DNA from: an uncultured Clostridium sp.
GTDB taxonomy: Bacteria; Bacillota; Clostridia; Lachnospirales; Lachnospiraceae
Direction: 5' to 3'
Length of the DNA: 45,638 nucleotides
NCBI GenBank assembly: GCA_900555045.1
Contig: USJW01000026.1
Location: 1 to 45,638 of the forward strand
Made by a program: the position numbers and the translations under genes. The notes beneath the pieces are model-generated. The model ran no database searches, was not told the DNA's origin, and saw only the letters and a list, made by a program, of their open reading frames with translations. Shown here one piece after another: positions 32,535 to 41,401 of the stretch (position 1 is its first letter; each line of letters opens with the position of its first letter).

Positions 32535-33428
32535 ATGAAAAGCAAAAAGGGCTTCTGGGCCTGCAACATCGGCCTGATCTACATCCTGCCGTGGCTGGTC
32601 GGATTTCTCCTGTTCAAGGTGTATCCGTTCGCATCCTCGCTGTACTACAGCTTTACAAACTATGACTTATTCAACGGAATCAGCAAAACCGGTGTGATGA
32701 ACTACGAGAAGATCTTCACGGACGAGGACATTATCAGAGCCTTCGTGGTGACCTTCAAGTACGCCATCTTCGATGTGCCGTTAAAGCTGGCTTTCGCTCT
32801 GTTTATCGCCTACATCCTGAACTTCAAGCTGAAGGGCGTGAACTTCTTCAGAACTGCGTACTACATTCCCTCCATCCTGGGCGGCTCCATCGCCATCGCA
32901 ATTCTGTGGAGAGCGGTGTTCAACACCGACGGATTAATCAACACCGTAATCGGGTTCTTCGGCGGCCCCAAGATCAACTGGATGGCCGGCCCCAACAGCG
33001 CCTTGTTCGTGATCGTGCTCCTTCGCGTGTGGCAGTTCGGTTCCGCGATGGTTATCTTCCTGGCGGCGCTCAAGGGCGTGTCCGAGGATTTGTACGAGGC
33101 GGCGGCAATCGACGGAGCTGGAAAATGGACCCAGTTCTTTAAGATCACGGTTCCGCTCATCACCCCGGTTATTTTCTATAACCTGATCACTCAGCTCTGC
33201 CAGGCGTTCCAGGAGTTCAACGCGCCGTTCCTGGTGACCAAGGGCGGCCCCAACGGAGCCACGACCCTGATCTCCATGCTGATCTACAACAACGCGTTCC
33301 TGCGCCACAAGATGGGCATGGCCAGCGCCCAGGCATGGATTCTGTTTATCATTGTAATGACGCTGACGGCAGTTGCATTTATCAGCCAGAAGAAGTGGGT
33401 TTACTATTCTGACGAGGACGGGAGGTAG
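32535..33428 (+). CDS. Sugar ABC transporter permease (MalF/UgpA type)
   Basis: A 297-residue membrane permease with six predicted helices, the first at residues 13-33. The ATPase-contact loop reads YEAAAIDGAGKWTQFFKITVPLI around residue 192, the classical EAA motif. It forms the channel with the next gene product. AAGGGAGG precedes the ATG. Together with the binding protein this is a CUT1-type importer. Confidence 0.95.
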   Translation: MKSKKGFWACNIGLIYILPWLVGFLLFKVYPFASSLYYSFTNYDLFNGISKTGVMNYEKIFTDEDIIRAFVVTFKYAIFDVPLKLAFALFIAYILNFKLKGVNFFRTAYYIPSILGGSIAIAILWRAVFNTDGLINTVIGFFGGPKINWMAGPNSALFVIVLLRVWQFGSAMVIFLAALKGVSEDLYEAAAIDGAGKWTQFFKITVPLITPVIFYNLITQLCQAFQEFNAPFLVTKGGPNGATTLISMLIYNNAFLRHKMGMASAQAWILFIIVMTLTAVAFISQKKWVYYSDEDGR

Positions 33429-33434
33429 AATATC

Positions 33435-34286
33435 ATGACGAGAGAGCAAAAGAAAAAGGTCAGCGCGTTTATCCGCTACACCCTCTTGATCCTGGTGGGC
33501 TTCATCATGGTCTATCCCCTGATCTGGATGGTCGGGGCAACCTTTAAGACCAACTCCGAGATCTTTACCAGCGCCTGGTTCCTTCCGAAGAACCCGGTGT
33601 TCGACGGCTACAGCAACGCCTTCAAGAGCTACGGCGGCAAGATCGACCTGGTAAAATCTCTGATCAACACCTACAAGATTGTAATTCCGAAGGTTATCTT
33701 CACGGTTGTATCCGCATGTATCGCGGCCTACGGCTTCGGCCGGTTCGACTTTAAGGGAAAGGGCATCTTCTTCGCACTGCTCATGTCCACTCTGTTCCTG
33801 CCCCAGGTCGTGCTGAACGCGCCCCAGTACATCATGTTCAACAAGTGGAAATGGGTCAACACCTATCTTCCGTTAGTAGTGCCGTCCCTGTTCGCGGTGG
33901 ACACCTACTTTGTATTCATGCTGATCCAGTTCTTAAGAGGCGTTCCGAAGGAGCTGGAGGAGGCGGCCAGAATCGACGGCTGTAACTCCCTTAAGACCCT
34001 GTGGTATGTGATCGTGCCCATGTTAAAGCCCTCGCTGGTTTCCTGTGCGCTGTTCCAGTTCATGTGGACCAACAACGACTTCCAGGGCCCCTTAATCTAC
34101 ATCGCCGACATGCAGAAGTACACCAACTCCGTGTACCTGCGGATGTCCATGGACGGTGACGTCGGCTTCCAGTGGAACCGAATCCTGGCCATGTCCCTGA
34201 TCTCCATCATCCCGTCCCTGATCGTGTTCTTCTGTGCGCAGGACTCCTTCATCGACGGAATCGCGGCAGGCGGCGTAAAGGGTTAA
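33435..34286 (+). CDS. Sugar ABC transporter permease (MalG/UgpE type)
   Basis: A 283-residue permease with six predicted helices. The EAA loop is LEEAARIDGCNSLKTLWYVI near residue 178. It ends IDGIAAGGVKG, a typical MalG-type tail. It starts six bases after the previous gene and its ribosome site GGGAGG covers that gene's end. It completes the CUT1 importer. Confidence 0.95.
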   Translation: MTREQKKKVSAFIRYTLLILVGFIMVYPLIWMVGATFKTNSEIFTSAWFLPKNPVFDGYSNAFKSYGGKIDLVKSLINTYKIVIPKVIFTVVSACIAAYGFGRFDFKGKGIFFALLMSTLFLPQVVLNAPQYIMFNKWKWVNTYLPLVVPSLFAVDTYFVFMLIQFLRGVPKELEEAARIDGCNSLKTLWYVIVPMLKPSLVSCALFQFMWTNNDFQGPLIYIADMQKYTNSVYLRMSMDGDVGFQWNRILAMSLISIIPSLIVFFCAQDSFIDGIAAGGVKG

Positions 34287-34315
34287 ATACAATCGACTAA
34301 TATTGTACACGAACA

Positions 34316-34390
34316 GCGTCAGGCGGAGGCCGGTTGGCAGAAATAGGGGCAATTCCGGCCCCCGTTCACCAGCCGTCCGGCGTCTGGCGC
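34316..34390 (+). other. Long imperfect intercistronic hairpin
   Basis: Three nested stems: GCGTCAGGCG (34316-34325) with 34381-34390 (two wobbles), CGGTTGG (34331-34337) with CCAGCCG (34369-34375, one wobble) and GGGGC (34346-34350) with GCCCC (34358-34362). ATTTTG follows. It separates the transporter genes from GH28 and may attenuate or process the message. It fills most of the 177-base gap. Confidence 0.55.
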
Positions 34391-34463
34391 ATTTTGATTG
34401 AATGCAATAGGCCGCCGGCGCAGCCTGTATGCGATTACTTACAGCAAAGGAGCTTCACGCACT

Positions 34464-36026
34464 ATGAATATGAAACTGATCTATAAAAACGCCCGCGCAG
34501 CGGTGGTTGAGCTTGCGGACGGCGGCATTTTTGACACGGAGAAGACCTACGAGATTACATTAAACGGACAGCGCTGGTGCGAGACAAGCCGCGTGATCAC
34601 AAGCCTCTACGGCCTGACGCCGGGCACCCAGTACGAGCTGGCCGCCCGGTCGGCGGACGGGGAGCGCTCGCTTTTATACTTCTCCACGGACCGGGAGTTT
34701 GTGACCTTAAATGTGCGGGATTTCGGCGCCAAAGGCGACGGGGTCCACGACGACACCATCTTTATCCAGGCGGCGATCATGGCGTGCCCCGCTGAGAGCC
34801 GGGTGCTGATCCCGGAGGGGACCTACCGCATCACCAGTTTGTTTTTGAAGGACAACGTGAAGATTGAGCTGGCCAAGGGGGCCGTGCTGTCGGCCTTCAC
34901 GGACCGCGCGAAATTTCCGGTGTTCCCGGCCATGATCCAGAGCTGGGACGAGGAGGGGGAGTACAACCTGGGCACCTGGGAGGGCAACCCGCTGCCCATG
35001 TTCACCGGCATCATCACCGGCGTGAACGTGAAGAACGCGGCGATTTACGGCCAGGGCGTGATCGAGGGGAATTCCTCCGACGACCCGGACAACTGGTGGT
35101 ACGATGCCAAGGTGATGCGCACGGCGTTCCGGCCGCGGATGATCTTCCTGGAGCGCTGTGAGAATGTGGTGATCCAGGGAATCACGGTGCAGAACAGCCC
35201 CAGCTGGAACATTCACCCCTATTTCAGCGACCACCTGCGCTTCCTGGACCTGCGGGTGCTAAATCCCAAGGATTCCCCAAACACGGACGGCCTGGACCCG
35301 GAGTCCTGCCGGGATGTGGAGATCGCGGGCGTGTACTTCTCGCTGGGGGACGACTGCATCGCGGTGAAGTCCGGCAAGATTTACATGGGCTCCACCTACC
35401 GCAGGCCCTCGGAGGACGTGACCATCCGCCAGTGCTGCATGCGGGACGGCCACGGCTCCATCACCATCGGCAGCGAGATGGCCGGGGGTGTGAAGAATCT
35501 GACGGTACGGGATTGTAAGTTCCTGAACACGGACCGGGGACTCAGGATCAAGACCCGCAGGGGCAGAGGGGAAGCTGCGGTGGTGGAGGGAGTTCTCTTT
35601 GAGAACATCCGCATGGACCACGTGATGACCCCCTTCGTGATCAACTGCTTCTATTTCTGCGACCCGGACGGGCACAGCGAGTATGTGCGCACCAGGGAGG
35701 CGCTGCCTGTGGATGAGCGCACCCCCCACGTGAAGACGCTGGCGTTCCGGAATATTGAGGCGTCAAACTGCCATGTGGCCGCGGCCTATCTCTGCGGGCT
35801 GCCGGAAAAGAAGATCGACCGGGTGGTGATGGAGCACGTGCACGTCACCTACGCGGATAATCCCATGTGCGGACAGCCCGCCATGATGGACGACTGCAGG
35901 GACGACATCTGCCGGATGGGGATTTATGCCGGGAATATTGGGGAGCTGATTTTGCACGACGTGACGGTGAACGGACAGGAAGGGCCTGAGCTAATCACTG
36001 AGAATGTGGACAAAATCGTCCGGTGA
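34464..36026 (+). CDS. Glycoside hydrolase family 28 (polygalacturonase-type)
   Basis: A 520-residue right-handed beta-helix enzyme cleaving alpha-galacturonide bonds. The first 80 residues look like a fibronectin-III-like domain, and the catalytic domain begins VRDFGAKGDGVHDDT. All GH28 signatures are seen: NTDG with Asp275, GDDC with Asp296 and Asp297, GHGS with His330 and RIKT near residue 363. There is no signal peptide, so it works inside the cell, probably as an exo-enzyme on imported oligogalacturonides. The ATG at 34464 with an AAAGGAG site is preferred over one at 34398. Same operon as the sugar importer. Confidence 0.94.
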   Translation: MNMKLIYKNARAAVVELADGGIFDTEKTYEITLNGQRWCETSRVITSLYGLTPGTQYELAARSADGERSLLYFSTDREFVTLNVRDFGAKGDGVHDDTIFIQAAIMACPAESRVLIPEGTYRITSLFLKDNVKIELAKGAVLSAFTDRAKFPVFPAMIQSWDEEGEYNLGTWEGNPLPMFTGIITGVNVKNAAIYGQGVIEGNSSDDPDNWWYDAKVMRTAFRPRMIFLERCENVVIQGITVQNSPSWNIHPYFSDHLRFLDLRVLNPKDSPNTDGLDPESCRDVEIAGVYFSLGDDCIAVKSGKIYMGSTYRRPSEDVTIRQCCMRDGHGSITIGSEMAGGVKNLTVRDCKFLNTDRGLRIKTRRGRGEAAVVEGVLFENIRMDHVMTPFVINCFYFCDPDGHSEYVRTREALPVDERTPHVKTLAFRNIEASNCHVAAAYLCGLPEKKIDRVVMEHVHVTYADNPMCGQPAMMDDCRDDICRMGIYAGNIGELILHDVTVNGQEGPELITENVDKIVR

Positions 36027-36091
36027 CGTTGACAGACCATGGTCTGCGATGTATGGTGGATGTGCGGATTTCGACAGGAGAGGATAGACTT

Positions 36092-37102
36092 ATGGCAGTG
36101 ACAATTAAAGACATAGCAAAGCGGGCGGGGGTGTCTTACTCCACCGTGTCCCGCGCGTTAAACGGGGTGGGAACGGAAAATACGGAGAGGCGCCAGCACA
36201 TTTTAAGGCTGGCAAGGGAGATGGGGTACGTGCCGAACCAGGCGGCCATCAACCTAAAGATGTCCCGGTCCTACGTGATCGGCCTGTATTTTTCCACAAT
36301 CAGTAAAATGTCGTCGCCCTTTGTACTTCACGACGTGCTGACAGGGGTTTACAGCACCGTCGGCAGCAAGTATAATGTAGTGGTCAAGGGTATCGATATG
36401 CACGAGCGGGGGACGTTAAACCCCAGCTATTTTGACGGAATTATCGTGCTGTCCCAGCGCAATGAGGATATGGAGTTCATGCAGGAAGTGATGGAGAAGG
36501 AGATCCCCATGGTGACGATCTGCCGGACGGTCGATCTGGACGCCCCCAATGTGACGACGGACGAGACGCTGGCCATGGAGCGGGCGATGGACTATCTGCT
36601 TGAGAACGGGCACCGAAACATCGGGGTCATCGAGGGAAATCCGGGGTTGGATTCCAGCAAGCTGCGCCACCGGGGATGGCGCAACTCCATGCTGCGCCAC
36701 GGCCTGGACCCGGACCAGATCCCTGTGATCAGCGGAAATTACCGCTACAACAGCGGGTATACGGCGGCCAGGCAGCTCCTGGGCTACCACCCCACGGCAC
36801 TTCTGTGCTTCAACGACGAGATGGCCTTCGGAGCCAGGACCGCCATCGCGGAGGCCGGGCTCTCGGTGCCGGACGACGTGTCCCTGGTGGGCTTTGACAA
36901 CTGGGATATGTCGGGGTACTCGGATATGCACCTGACCACGGTGGAGCGCAACATGGGCGAGATCGCCAAGGAGGGGGCAAGAGTCCTTCTGCGGCGCCTG
37001 GACGAGGGGATCGTGGACAACCGGAGGATTTACCTGAACAATAAGCTGATTATCCGGGATACCGTGAAGAATCTGAATGTGGAAGAGAGGAAAACATCAT
37101 GA
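36092..37102 (+). CDS. LacI-family transcriptional regulator
   Basis: A 336-residue repressor-type protein. Residues 1-25 have the LacI helix-turn-helix and hinge (VTIKDIAKRAGVSYSTVSRAL), and the rest is the periplasmic-binding-like sensor (DGIIVLSQR, IGVIEGNPG, CFNDEMAFGA, VSLVGFDNWDMSGY). The ATG at 36092 follows AGGAGAGG. It likely controls the divergent GH105 and sugar importer units through TTGCAAA-type operators, with a pectic sugar derivative as inducer. Its stop overlaps the apt start by four bases. Confidence 0.94.
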   Translation: MAVTIKDIAKRAGVSYSTVSRALNGVGTENTERRQHILRLAREMGYVPNQAAINLKMSRSYVIGLYFSTISKMSSPFVLHDVLTGVYSTVGSKYNVVVKGIDMHERGTLNPSYFDGIIVLSQRNEDMEFMQEVMEKEIPMVTICRTVDLDAPNVTTDETLAMERAMDYLLENGHRNIGVIEGNPGLDSSKLRHRGWRNSMLRHGLDPDQIPVISGNYRYNSGYTAARQLLGYHPTALLCFNDEMAFGARTAIAEAGLSVPDDVSLVGFDNWDMSGYSDMHLTTVERNMGEIAKEGARVLLRRLDEGIVDNRRIYLNNKLIIRDTVKNLNVEERKTS

Positions 37103-37623
37103 AAAAGTTGGAAGAGTATGTGAGAAGCATCCCGGATTTTCCGGAGCCGGGGATTATTTTCCGCGATGTGACCAGCATCCTGCAGGATGCGGACGGCCTT
37201 CATCTGGCGGTGGACAGCCTCATAAATATGGTGGACGGACTGGACTACGACGTGGTGGTGGGACCGGAATCCCGCGGCTTTATCTTCGGCGTGCCGGTGG
37301 CCTACGCGCAGCACAAGAGCTTTGTGCCGGTCCGCAAGAAGGGGAAGCTCCCCTGCGAGACGATCTCCATGGAGTACGACTTGGAGTACGGCAAGGCCAC
37401 CATCGAGATGCATAAGGATGCGATAAGGCCGGGGCAGAAGGTGGTCATCGTGGACGATCTGATCGCCACCGGAGGGACCACCGAGGCCATCATCAAGCTG
37501 GTGGAGCAGTTGGGGGGCCAGGTGGTGAAGATCTGCTTCGTGATGGAGCTTGCGGGGTTAAACGGCCGTGAACATCTGAAGGGCTACGACGTGGATTCTG
37601 CGATTATATACGAGGGAAAATAA
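37099..37623 (+). CDS. apt: Adenine phosphoribosyltransferase
   Basis: A 174-residue cytoplasmic enzyme that makes AMP from adenine and PRPP. It opens with SIPDFPEPGIIFRDVTSIL and contains the PRPP site VVIVDDLIATGGTTEAI near residue 117, with GPESRGFIFG before it. The length fits the family (170-180). The ATG overlaps the LacI-type stop (ATGA), so it is translationally coupled to a catabolic regulator, which is odd. In Firmicutes apt normally precedes rel, and rel is found two genes further on here, with a signalling pair inserted between. Confidence 0.97.
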   Translation: MKKLEEYVRSIPDFPEPGIIFRDVTSILQDADGLHLAVDSLINMVDGLDYDVVVGPESRGFIFGVPVAYAQHKSFVPVRKKGKLPCETISMEYDLEYGKATIEMHKDAIRPGQKVVIVDDLIATGGTTEAIIKLVEQLGGQVVKICFVMELAGLNGREHLKGYDVDSAIIYEGK

Positions 37624-37634
37624 GAAAGTACCGG

Positions 37635-37676
37635 CAGGGCCGCGATGCGACAAGGGCATCGCGGCCCTGTCTTTTG
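37635..37676 (+). terminator. Terminator after apt
   Basis: CAGGGCCGCGATGC (37635-37648) pairs perfectly with 37656-37669 around GACAAGG, followed by TCTTTTG. It starts 11 bases after the apt stop. Confidence 0.9.
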
Positions 37677-37769
37677 TGATGGGGAGGGGGCTGCGGCCCT
37701 GTTTTACTGCGGCGGGGAGGGGGGAGACGATCCGGTTTTGCCGCGGCAGGGAGGGGGATGCGGCCCCGC
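37661..37769 (+). repeat. Degenerate G-rich repeats derived from the apt terminator
   Basis: The right arm and T tract of the terminator (GCGGCCCTGTCTTTT, 37661) recur as GCGGCCCTGTTTT (37693) and a looser copy near 37734, each followed by a GGGGAGGGGG-like run (37681, 37714, 37749). The units are about 32-36 bases long. The G runs could form a quadruplex. The rest of the 231-base spacer before the next gene holds no clear promoter. Confidence 0.6.
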
Positions 37770-37854
37770 CCGGCGAATTTCTTGCGGCTAAGTTGTAGAC
37801 GGGACGGTCAAAGCGTAGTAGAATAAAGGAAAACATGGAGAGGGGGAGAGCGGG

Positions 37855-39318
37855 ATGAGGCTTAAACCTGGAGTATGGAAGGCTGCGGCAGTGCTTGCCG
37901 CTGCGGTTGCGCTTACGGCCTGCGCCGCAAGGGGAACGCAGGGGGAAGCGAGCAAGGGCGCGGGCGTGGAGACGGAGGTTTCCGGGGAAGAACCGTGCCA
38001 GATTGTGCTCTGGCATTACTATAATGATGTGCAGAAGGAATCCCTGGATAAGCTGGTGGATGAGTATAACCGCACGGAGGGGAAGGAAAAGCAGGTCGAG
38101 GTCAAGGCGGTCAGCCAGGGGGCGGTCAATGAGCTCTCCAGCAAGATGGACCTGATGATCAATGACTCCACCAACCAGATTGAACTCCCCAACATGTTCA
38201 TGGCATACCGGGACATGGCCAGCAAGATCTGGCGCAATAATCCGGATCTTTTGGTGGACTGCAAGGACTATTTTGACAGCGATGACCTGGCGCGCTACAA
38301 CGAGGCCTACATCAAAGAGGGGTATTTCGGCGATGGCCTTTACATCATCCCTTTGGCCAAGTCCACGGAGCTTCTGATGATGAACCAGACGGAGCTGGAC
38401 CGCTTTTTGGCCGACAACCCGGGAGTTGACGGGAAGAGTATGGCCACCTGGGAGGGACTGGCCGGTATGGCGGAGGCCTACTACAACTGGACGGATGCCA
38501 TGACCCCGGATGTTCCCCAGGACGGAAAGCCGTTTATCGGGATGGACACGCTGGCCAACCATTTTATCGTCATGAACCACGCCATGGGCTCTGAGATTTA
38601 CCACTACGGCGAGGACGGGCAGCTGGTTCTGGATTTAGACCAGGCGGATATCGAGCGCCTGTTTGAGAATTACTATATTCCGTACACAAAGGGTTACTAC
38701 GGCGCGTTCGGCAAATACCGCAGCGACGACATCCGCCAGTCCATGATGGCTGGGTATATCGGCTCCTCCTCCAGCACGCTGTTTTTCCCGAAGGAAGTGA
38801 CGGACAGCGAGGGGAATCTGTCGCCCATCGAGCTGGGGATTTACCAGTATCCGTGCCTGGACGGCGAGAAGGGGACGGCAATCCAGCAGGGCGCAGGGGT
38901 TGTGACGATCCGCAAGGACGCGCGGGAGGACGAGGCGTGCATGGATTTTATCCGCTGGCTGACCACGGAGCGGGGCTTTGAGATGGCGCTGTCCATGTCG
39001 TACATGCCAGTGCTAAACGAGCCGTTGGATGAAAAACAGAAGAGCGCGGTGACGGATCCCGTGGTGCTTAGGGCCCTGGAGGTCGAGCTTAAGCAGAGCC
39101 AGGATTACCAGATGGTGTACGGGTTTGACTTTGAGAACGCATACAGTGTGCGTCAGGGGCTCGAGGAGTATTTCAGAGGCACGCTGTCGCAGGGACGCCA
39201 GGAATTTGTGGGATATCTGGAGAGTGGATTGACCACGGAGGAAGCTGCACAGGAGATGCAGTATGACCGGAAAGCAGAAGAGTTTTATCAGCAGATAAGA
39301 GCGCTGTTTGAGGGTTGA
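37855..39318 (+). CDS. Extracellular solute-binding lipoprotein linked to a diguanylate cyclase
   Basis: A 487-residue binding protein. The lipobox ends ALTAC (Cys23). The mature fold starts IVLWHYYNDVQKESLDKLVD, typical of family 1 binding proteins, and has a helical C-terminal lobe. No permease genes follow; instead a membrane diguanylate cyclase gene starts 34 bases downstream. The protein may therefore serve as a sensor that docks onto the cyclase rather than as a transport receptor (inference). The ATG follows a GGAGAGGGGGAGAG stretch. Confidence 0.88.
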   Translation: MRLKPGVWKAAAVLAAAVALTACAARGTQGEASKGAGVETEVSGEEPCQIVLWHYYNDVQKESLDKLVDEYNRTEGKEKQVEVKAVSQGAVNELSSKMDLMINDSTNQIELPNMFMAYRDMASKIWRNNPDLLVDCKDYFDSDDLARYNEAYIKEGYFGDGLYIIPLAKSTELLMMNQTELDRFLADNPGVDGKSMATWEGLAGMAEAYYNWTDAMTPDVPQDGKPFIGMDTLANHFIVMNHAMGSEIYHYGEDGQLVLDLDQADIERLFENYYIPYTKGYYGAFGKYRSDDIRQSMMAGYIGSSSSTLFFPKEVTDSEGNLSPIELGIYQYPCLDGEKGTAIQQGAGVVTIRKDAREDEACMDFIRWLTTERGFEMALSMSYMPVLNEPLDEKQKSAVTDPVVLRALEVELKQSQDYQMVYGFDFENAYSVRQGLEEYFRGTLSQGRQEFVGYLESGLTTEEAAQEMQYDRKAEEFYQQIRALFEG

Positions 39319-39352
39319 TGGTGTGCCGCCCATGGGCGAACGGAGAAGAAAT

Positions 39353-41299
39353 ATGAAGAGACATTCGTTGAGCAACCGGGTCAGAAACAGCATTTTGCTG
39401 GCGATCCTGCTGCAGAGCGTGGTATTTGGGATCGGCCTCGGGGTGACGGGTACGTTTACCAGCACGGTGGGGCGTCCCTACCGGGTCCTGGAGTCCCAGG
39501 CCTCGGAGAAAAACGCGCTGTTATCCGGAAATCTGAATAATGCGCTCCTGATCGCCAACAACATGGGAACGGAAATCAGCCGTCTGTCGGATGAAAAAGA
39601 GATTCAAAACCGTCTGATCGATAACCTGAATCACATCACATGCGCCTCCAGGGTCTTTTATCTGGATCTGGACGCCCTTGAGGGCTACTGCTTTAAGGAC
39701 GGCGAGCCGGCGGTCTACGCGTCGGGCTACGGGGATATCACCTGCGAGACGGGAAAGCTGGACAGCGGCTACTCCATCGCGCTGTCCAGCCAGTGGAAGC
39801 CCAAAATGTCGGAGGACCGTTTGCAGGCCGCCGCAGATTACTGGGAGAAAAAGAAAGCGGACAGCCAGTGGGTTTACAAGGACGGCGCGCTCTACTATAT
39901 TCTGACTCAGAAGAGGGACGGACACCGCAGGCTCATGGGCCTGGAGGTGGGAAGCGGAATTCTGGAATCGTATATGAAGATGGACAATCCCCCCTACAAG
40001 GGGATGGCCGCGGTCCTGCTGACCGAGGATCGGGTGCTCTACAGTGCGGAAGCTCCCTATTCCGGGGTTTCCTACCATGTGAAGGATGACCGGATTATTT
40101 TAGATATCGGAGGGGTATCCTACGCGGGCGCAAGGAGTGTGCTGCAGACCTACGGCCATATGGCCGACGGCACGGTGTACATTGGCGCGGTGGCGCAGCA
40201 GTCGGAGCTTTCGGCGCTCTCCCGGGACACGCTGCTCATGATTGTGGCGGTCTACAGTGTCTCCGTGGTGATTGCGATCATCTTCTCCTACATTGTGATC
40301 TATCAGCTGATGCGCCCGCTGCGCAAACTGCGGGAGGACATCGCGGGGCAGAATCCCCAGGGGGTCCACTTTGAGCAGAGCGGGCTGCTGGAGATCGACG
40401 ACATTCACCGGGCGCTCAACGATATGGCGCGCCGTCTGGAGCAGAGCCACTCCCGGTACTCCTTCGCCATGGAGGCCACCGGCGAGATGGTGGGGAGCTT
40501 CGAGTATATGGAGGGGGACAGCCGGGTTCAGATCTCGGATTCCCTCCGCCGCCTGCTAGATATTCCCTCCGGGCTTCTGGAGAAGGGGAATTTCATCTCC
40601 TACGAGGAGTGGGTGCGCCTCCTGGCCGGGATGCACAAGATCGAGGAGCTTGAGGGCGGCTACTGGTTTGAGGATTCGGGCCAGAACACCAGGGCGGTCT
40701 CCATCCGGCAGCAGAGGGAGGAGCACGGCGTGTTCGGCATGGTGGTGGACAAGACGGACGCTTACAAGGAGATTGTCCGCCTGCGGGATATCTCCCAGCA
40801 CGACCAGCTAACCGGGCTGTACAACGCGGCCTACCTGCGGATAAAGGGCCAGCAGCTCTTAAATGAAAACCGCCTGAAGGTGAACGGATTGATTTTCTGT
40901 GATCTGGATAACCTGAAATATGTGAACGATACCTACGGACACAGCGAGGGCGACCGCTACCTGATGGCCATGGCCGATCTGCTTCGGGATATGGCGAAGG
41001 GGGAGCGCTGTCTGGCGGTTCGGCTCTCGGGCGACGAGTTCGCGCTGTTTTTCTACGGCTACGCCAGCAGGGACGAGATCGAGCGGAAGGTCCGCGACGG
41101 CTATGCAGGCCGCCGGCCGGTGCGTCTGGGGAACGGCATGGAGTACACGGTGAACGCCTCCATCGGCCTGGCCTTTGCCCAGAGGGGGTCTGAGGTGATC
41201 GAGGACCTGCTAAAGCGGGCCGACCGGGCGATGTACCGGGTGAAGCGAAACAGGAAAAATGGCATCGCAGTCTACGACAAACGCGACGAGATAGAGTAG
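39353..41299 (+). CDS. Membrane diguanylate cyclase with extracellular sensor, HAMP, PAS and GGDEF domains
   Basis: A 648-residue membrane sensor. TM1 is at about residues 12-34, an extracytoplasmic sensor region at 35-290, and TM2 at 293-319. A HAMP-like linker (MRPLRKLREDI) follows, then a PAS-like region (about 373-480) and a GGDEF domain (485-645) that makes cyclic di-GMP from GTP. The active-site loop reads SGDEF (559-563) in place of GGDEF, a variant often still active. No RxxD inhibitory site is seen five residues before it. The ATG at 39353 has GGAGAAG upstream. It is in an operon with the binding lipoprotein. Confidence 0.9.
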   Translation: MKRHSLSNRVRNSILLAILLQSVVFGIGLGVTGTFTSTVGRPYRVLESQASEKNALLSGNLNNALLIANNMGTEISRLSDEKEIQNRLIDNLNHITCASRVFYLDLDALEGYCFKDGEPAVYASGYGDITCETGKLDSGYSIALSSQWKPKMSEDRLQAAADYWEKKKADSQWVYKDGALYYILTQKRDGHRRLMGLEVGSGILESYMKMDNPPYKGMAAVLLTEDRVLYSAEAPYSGVSYHVKDDRIILDIGGVSYAGARSVLQTYGHMADGTVYIGAVAQQSELSALSRDTLLMIVAVYSVSVVIAIIFSYIVIYQLMRPLRKLREDIAGQNPQGVHFEQSGLLEIDDIHRALNDMARRLEQSHSRYSFAMEATGEMVGSFEYMEGDSRVQISDSLRRLLDIPSGLLEKGNFISYEEWVRLLAGMHKIEELEGGYWFEDSGQNTRAVSIRQQREEHGVFGMVVDKTDAYKEIVRLRDISQHDQLTGLYNAAYLRIKGQQLLNENRLKVNGLIFCDLDNLKYVNDTYGHSEGDRYLMAMADLLRDMAKGERCLAVRLSGDEFALFFYGYASRDEIERKVRDGYAGRRPVRLGNGMEYTVNASIGLAFAQRGSEVIEDLLKRADRAMYRVKRNRKNGIAVYDKRDEIE

Positions 41300-41328
41300 C
41301 GGGAAACCGCGCTCTATCTTGCTTTTTC
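41290..41328 (+). terminator. Terminator after the diguanylate cyclase gene
   Basis: GATAGAG (41290-41296) pairs with CTCTATC (41312-41318) and, inside, GCGG with CCGC closes a GAAA tetraloop. TTGCTTTTTC follows. The stem overlaps the stop codon. Confidence 0.85.
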
Positions 41329-41338
41329 AGGATTCCCC

Positions 41339-41367
41339 TTGCTTTTTCATTCAAAAAAAATTATAAT
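41339..41367 (+). promoter_or_regulatory. Promoter of the rel gene
   Basis: TTGCTT (41339-41344) and a perfect TATAAT (41362-41367) are 17 bases apart, just after the upstream terminator. Confidence 0.75.
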
Positions 41368-41401
41368 GTAGAATAACTATCCATAGAAAAGGTGACCGTA
41401 C

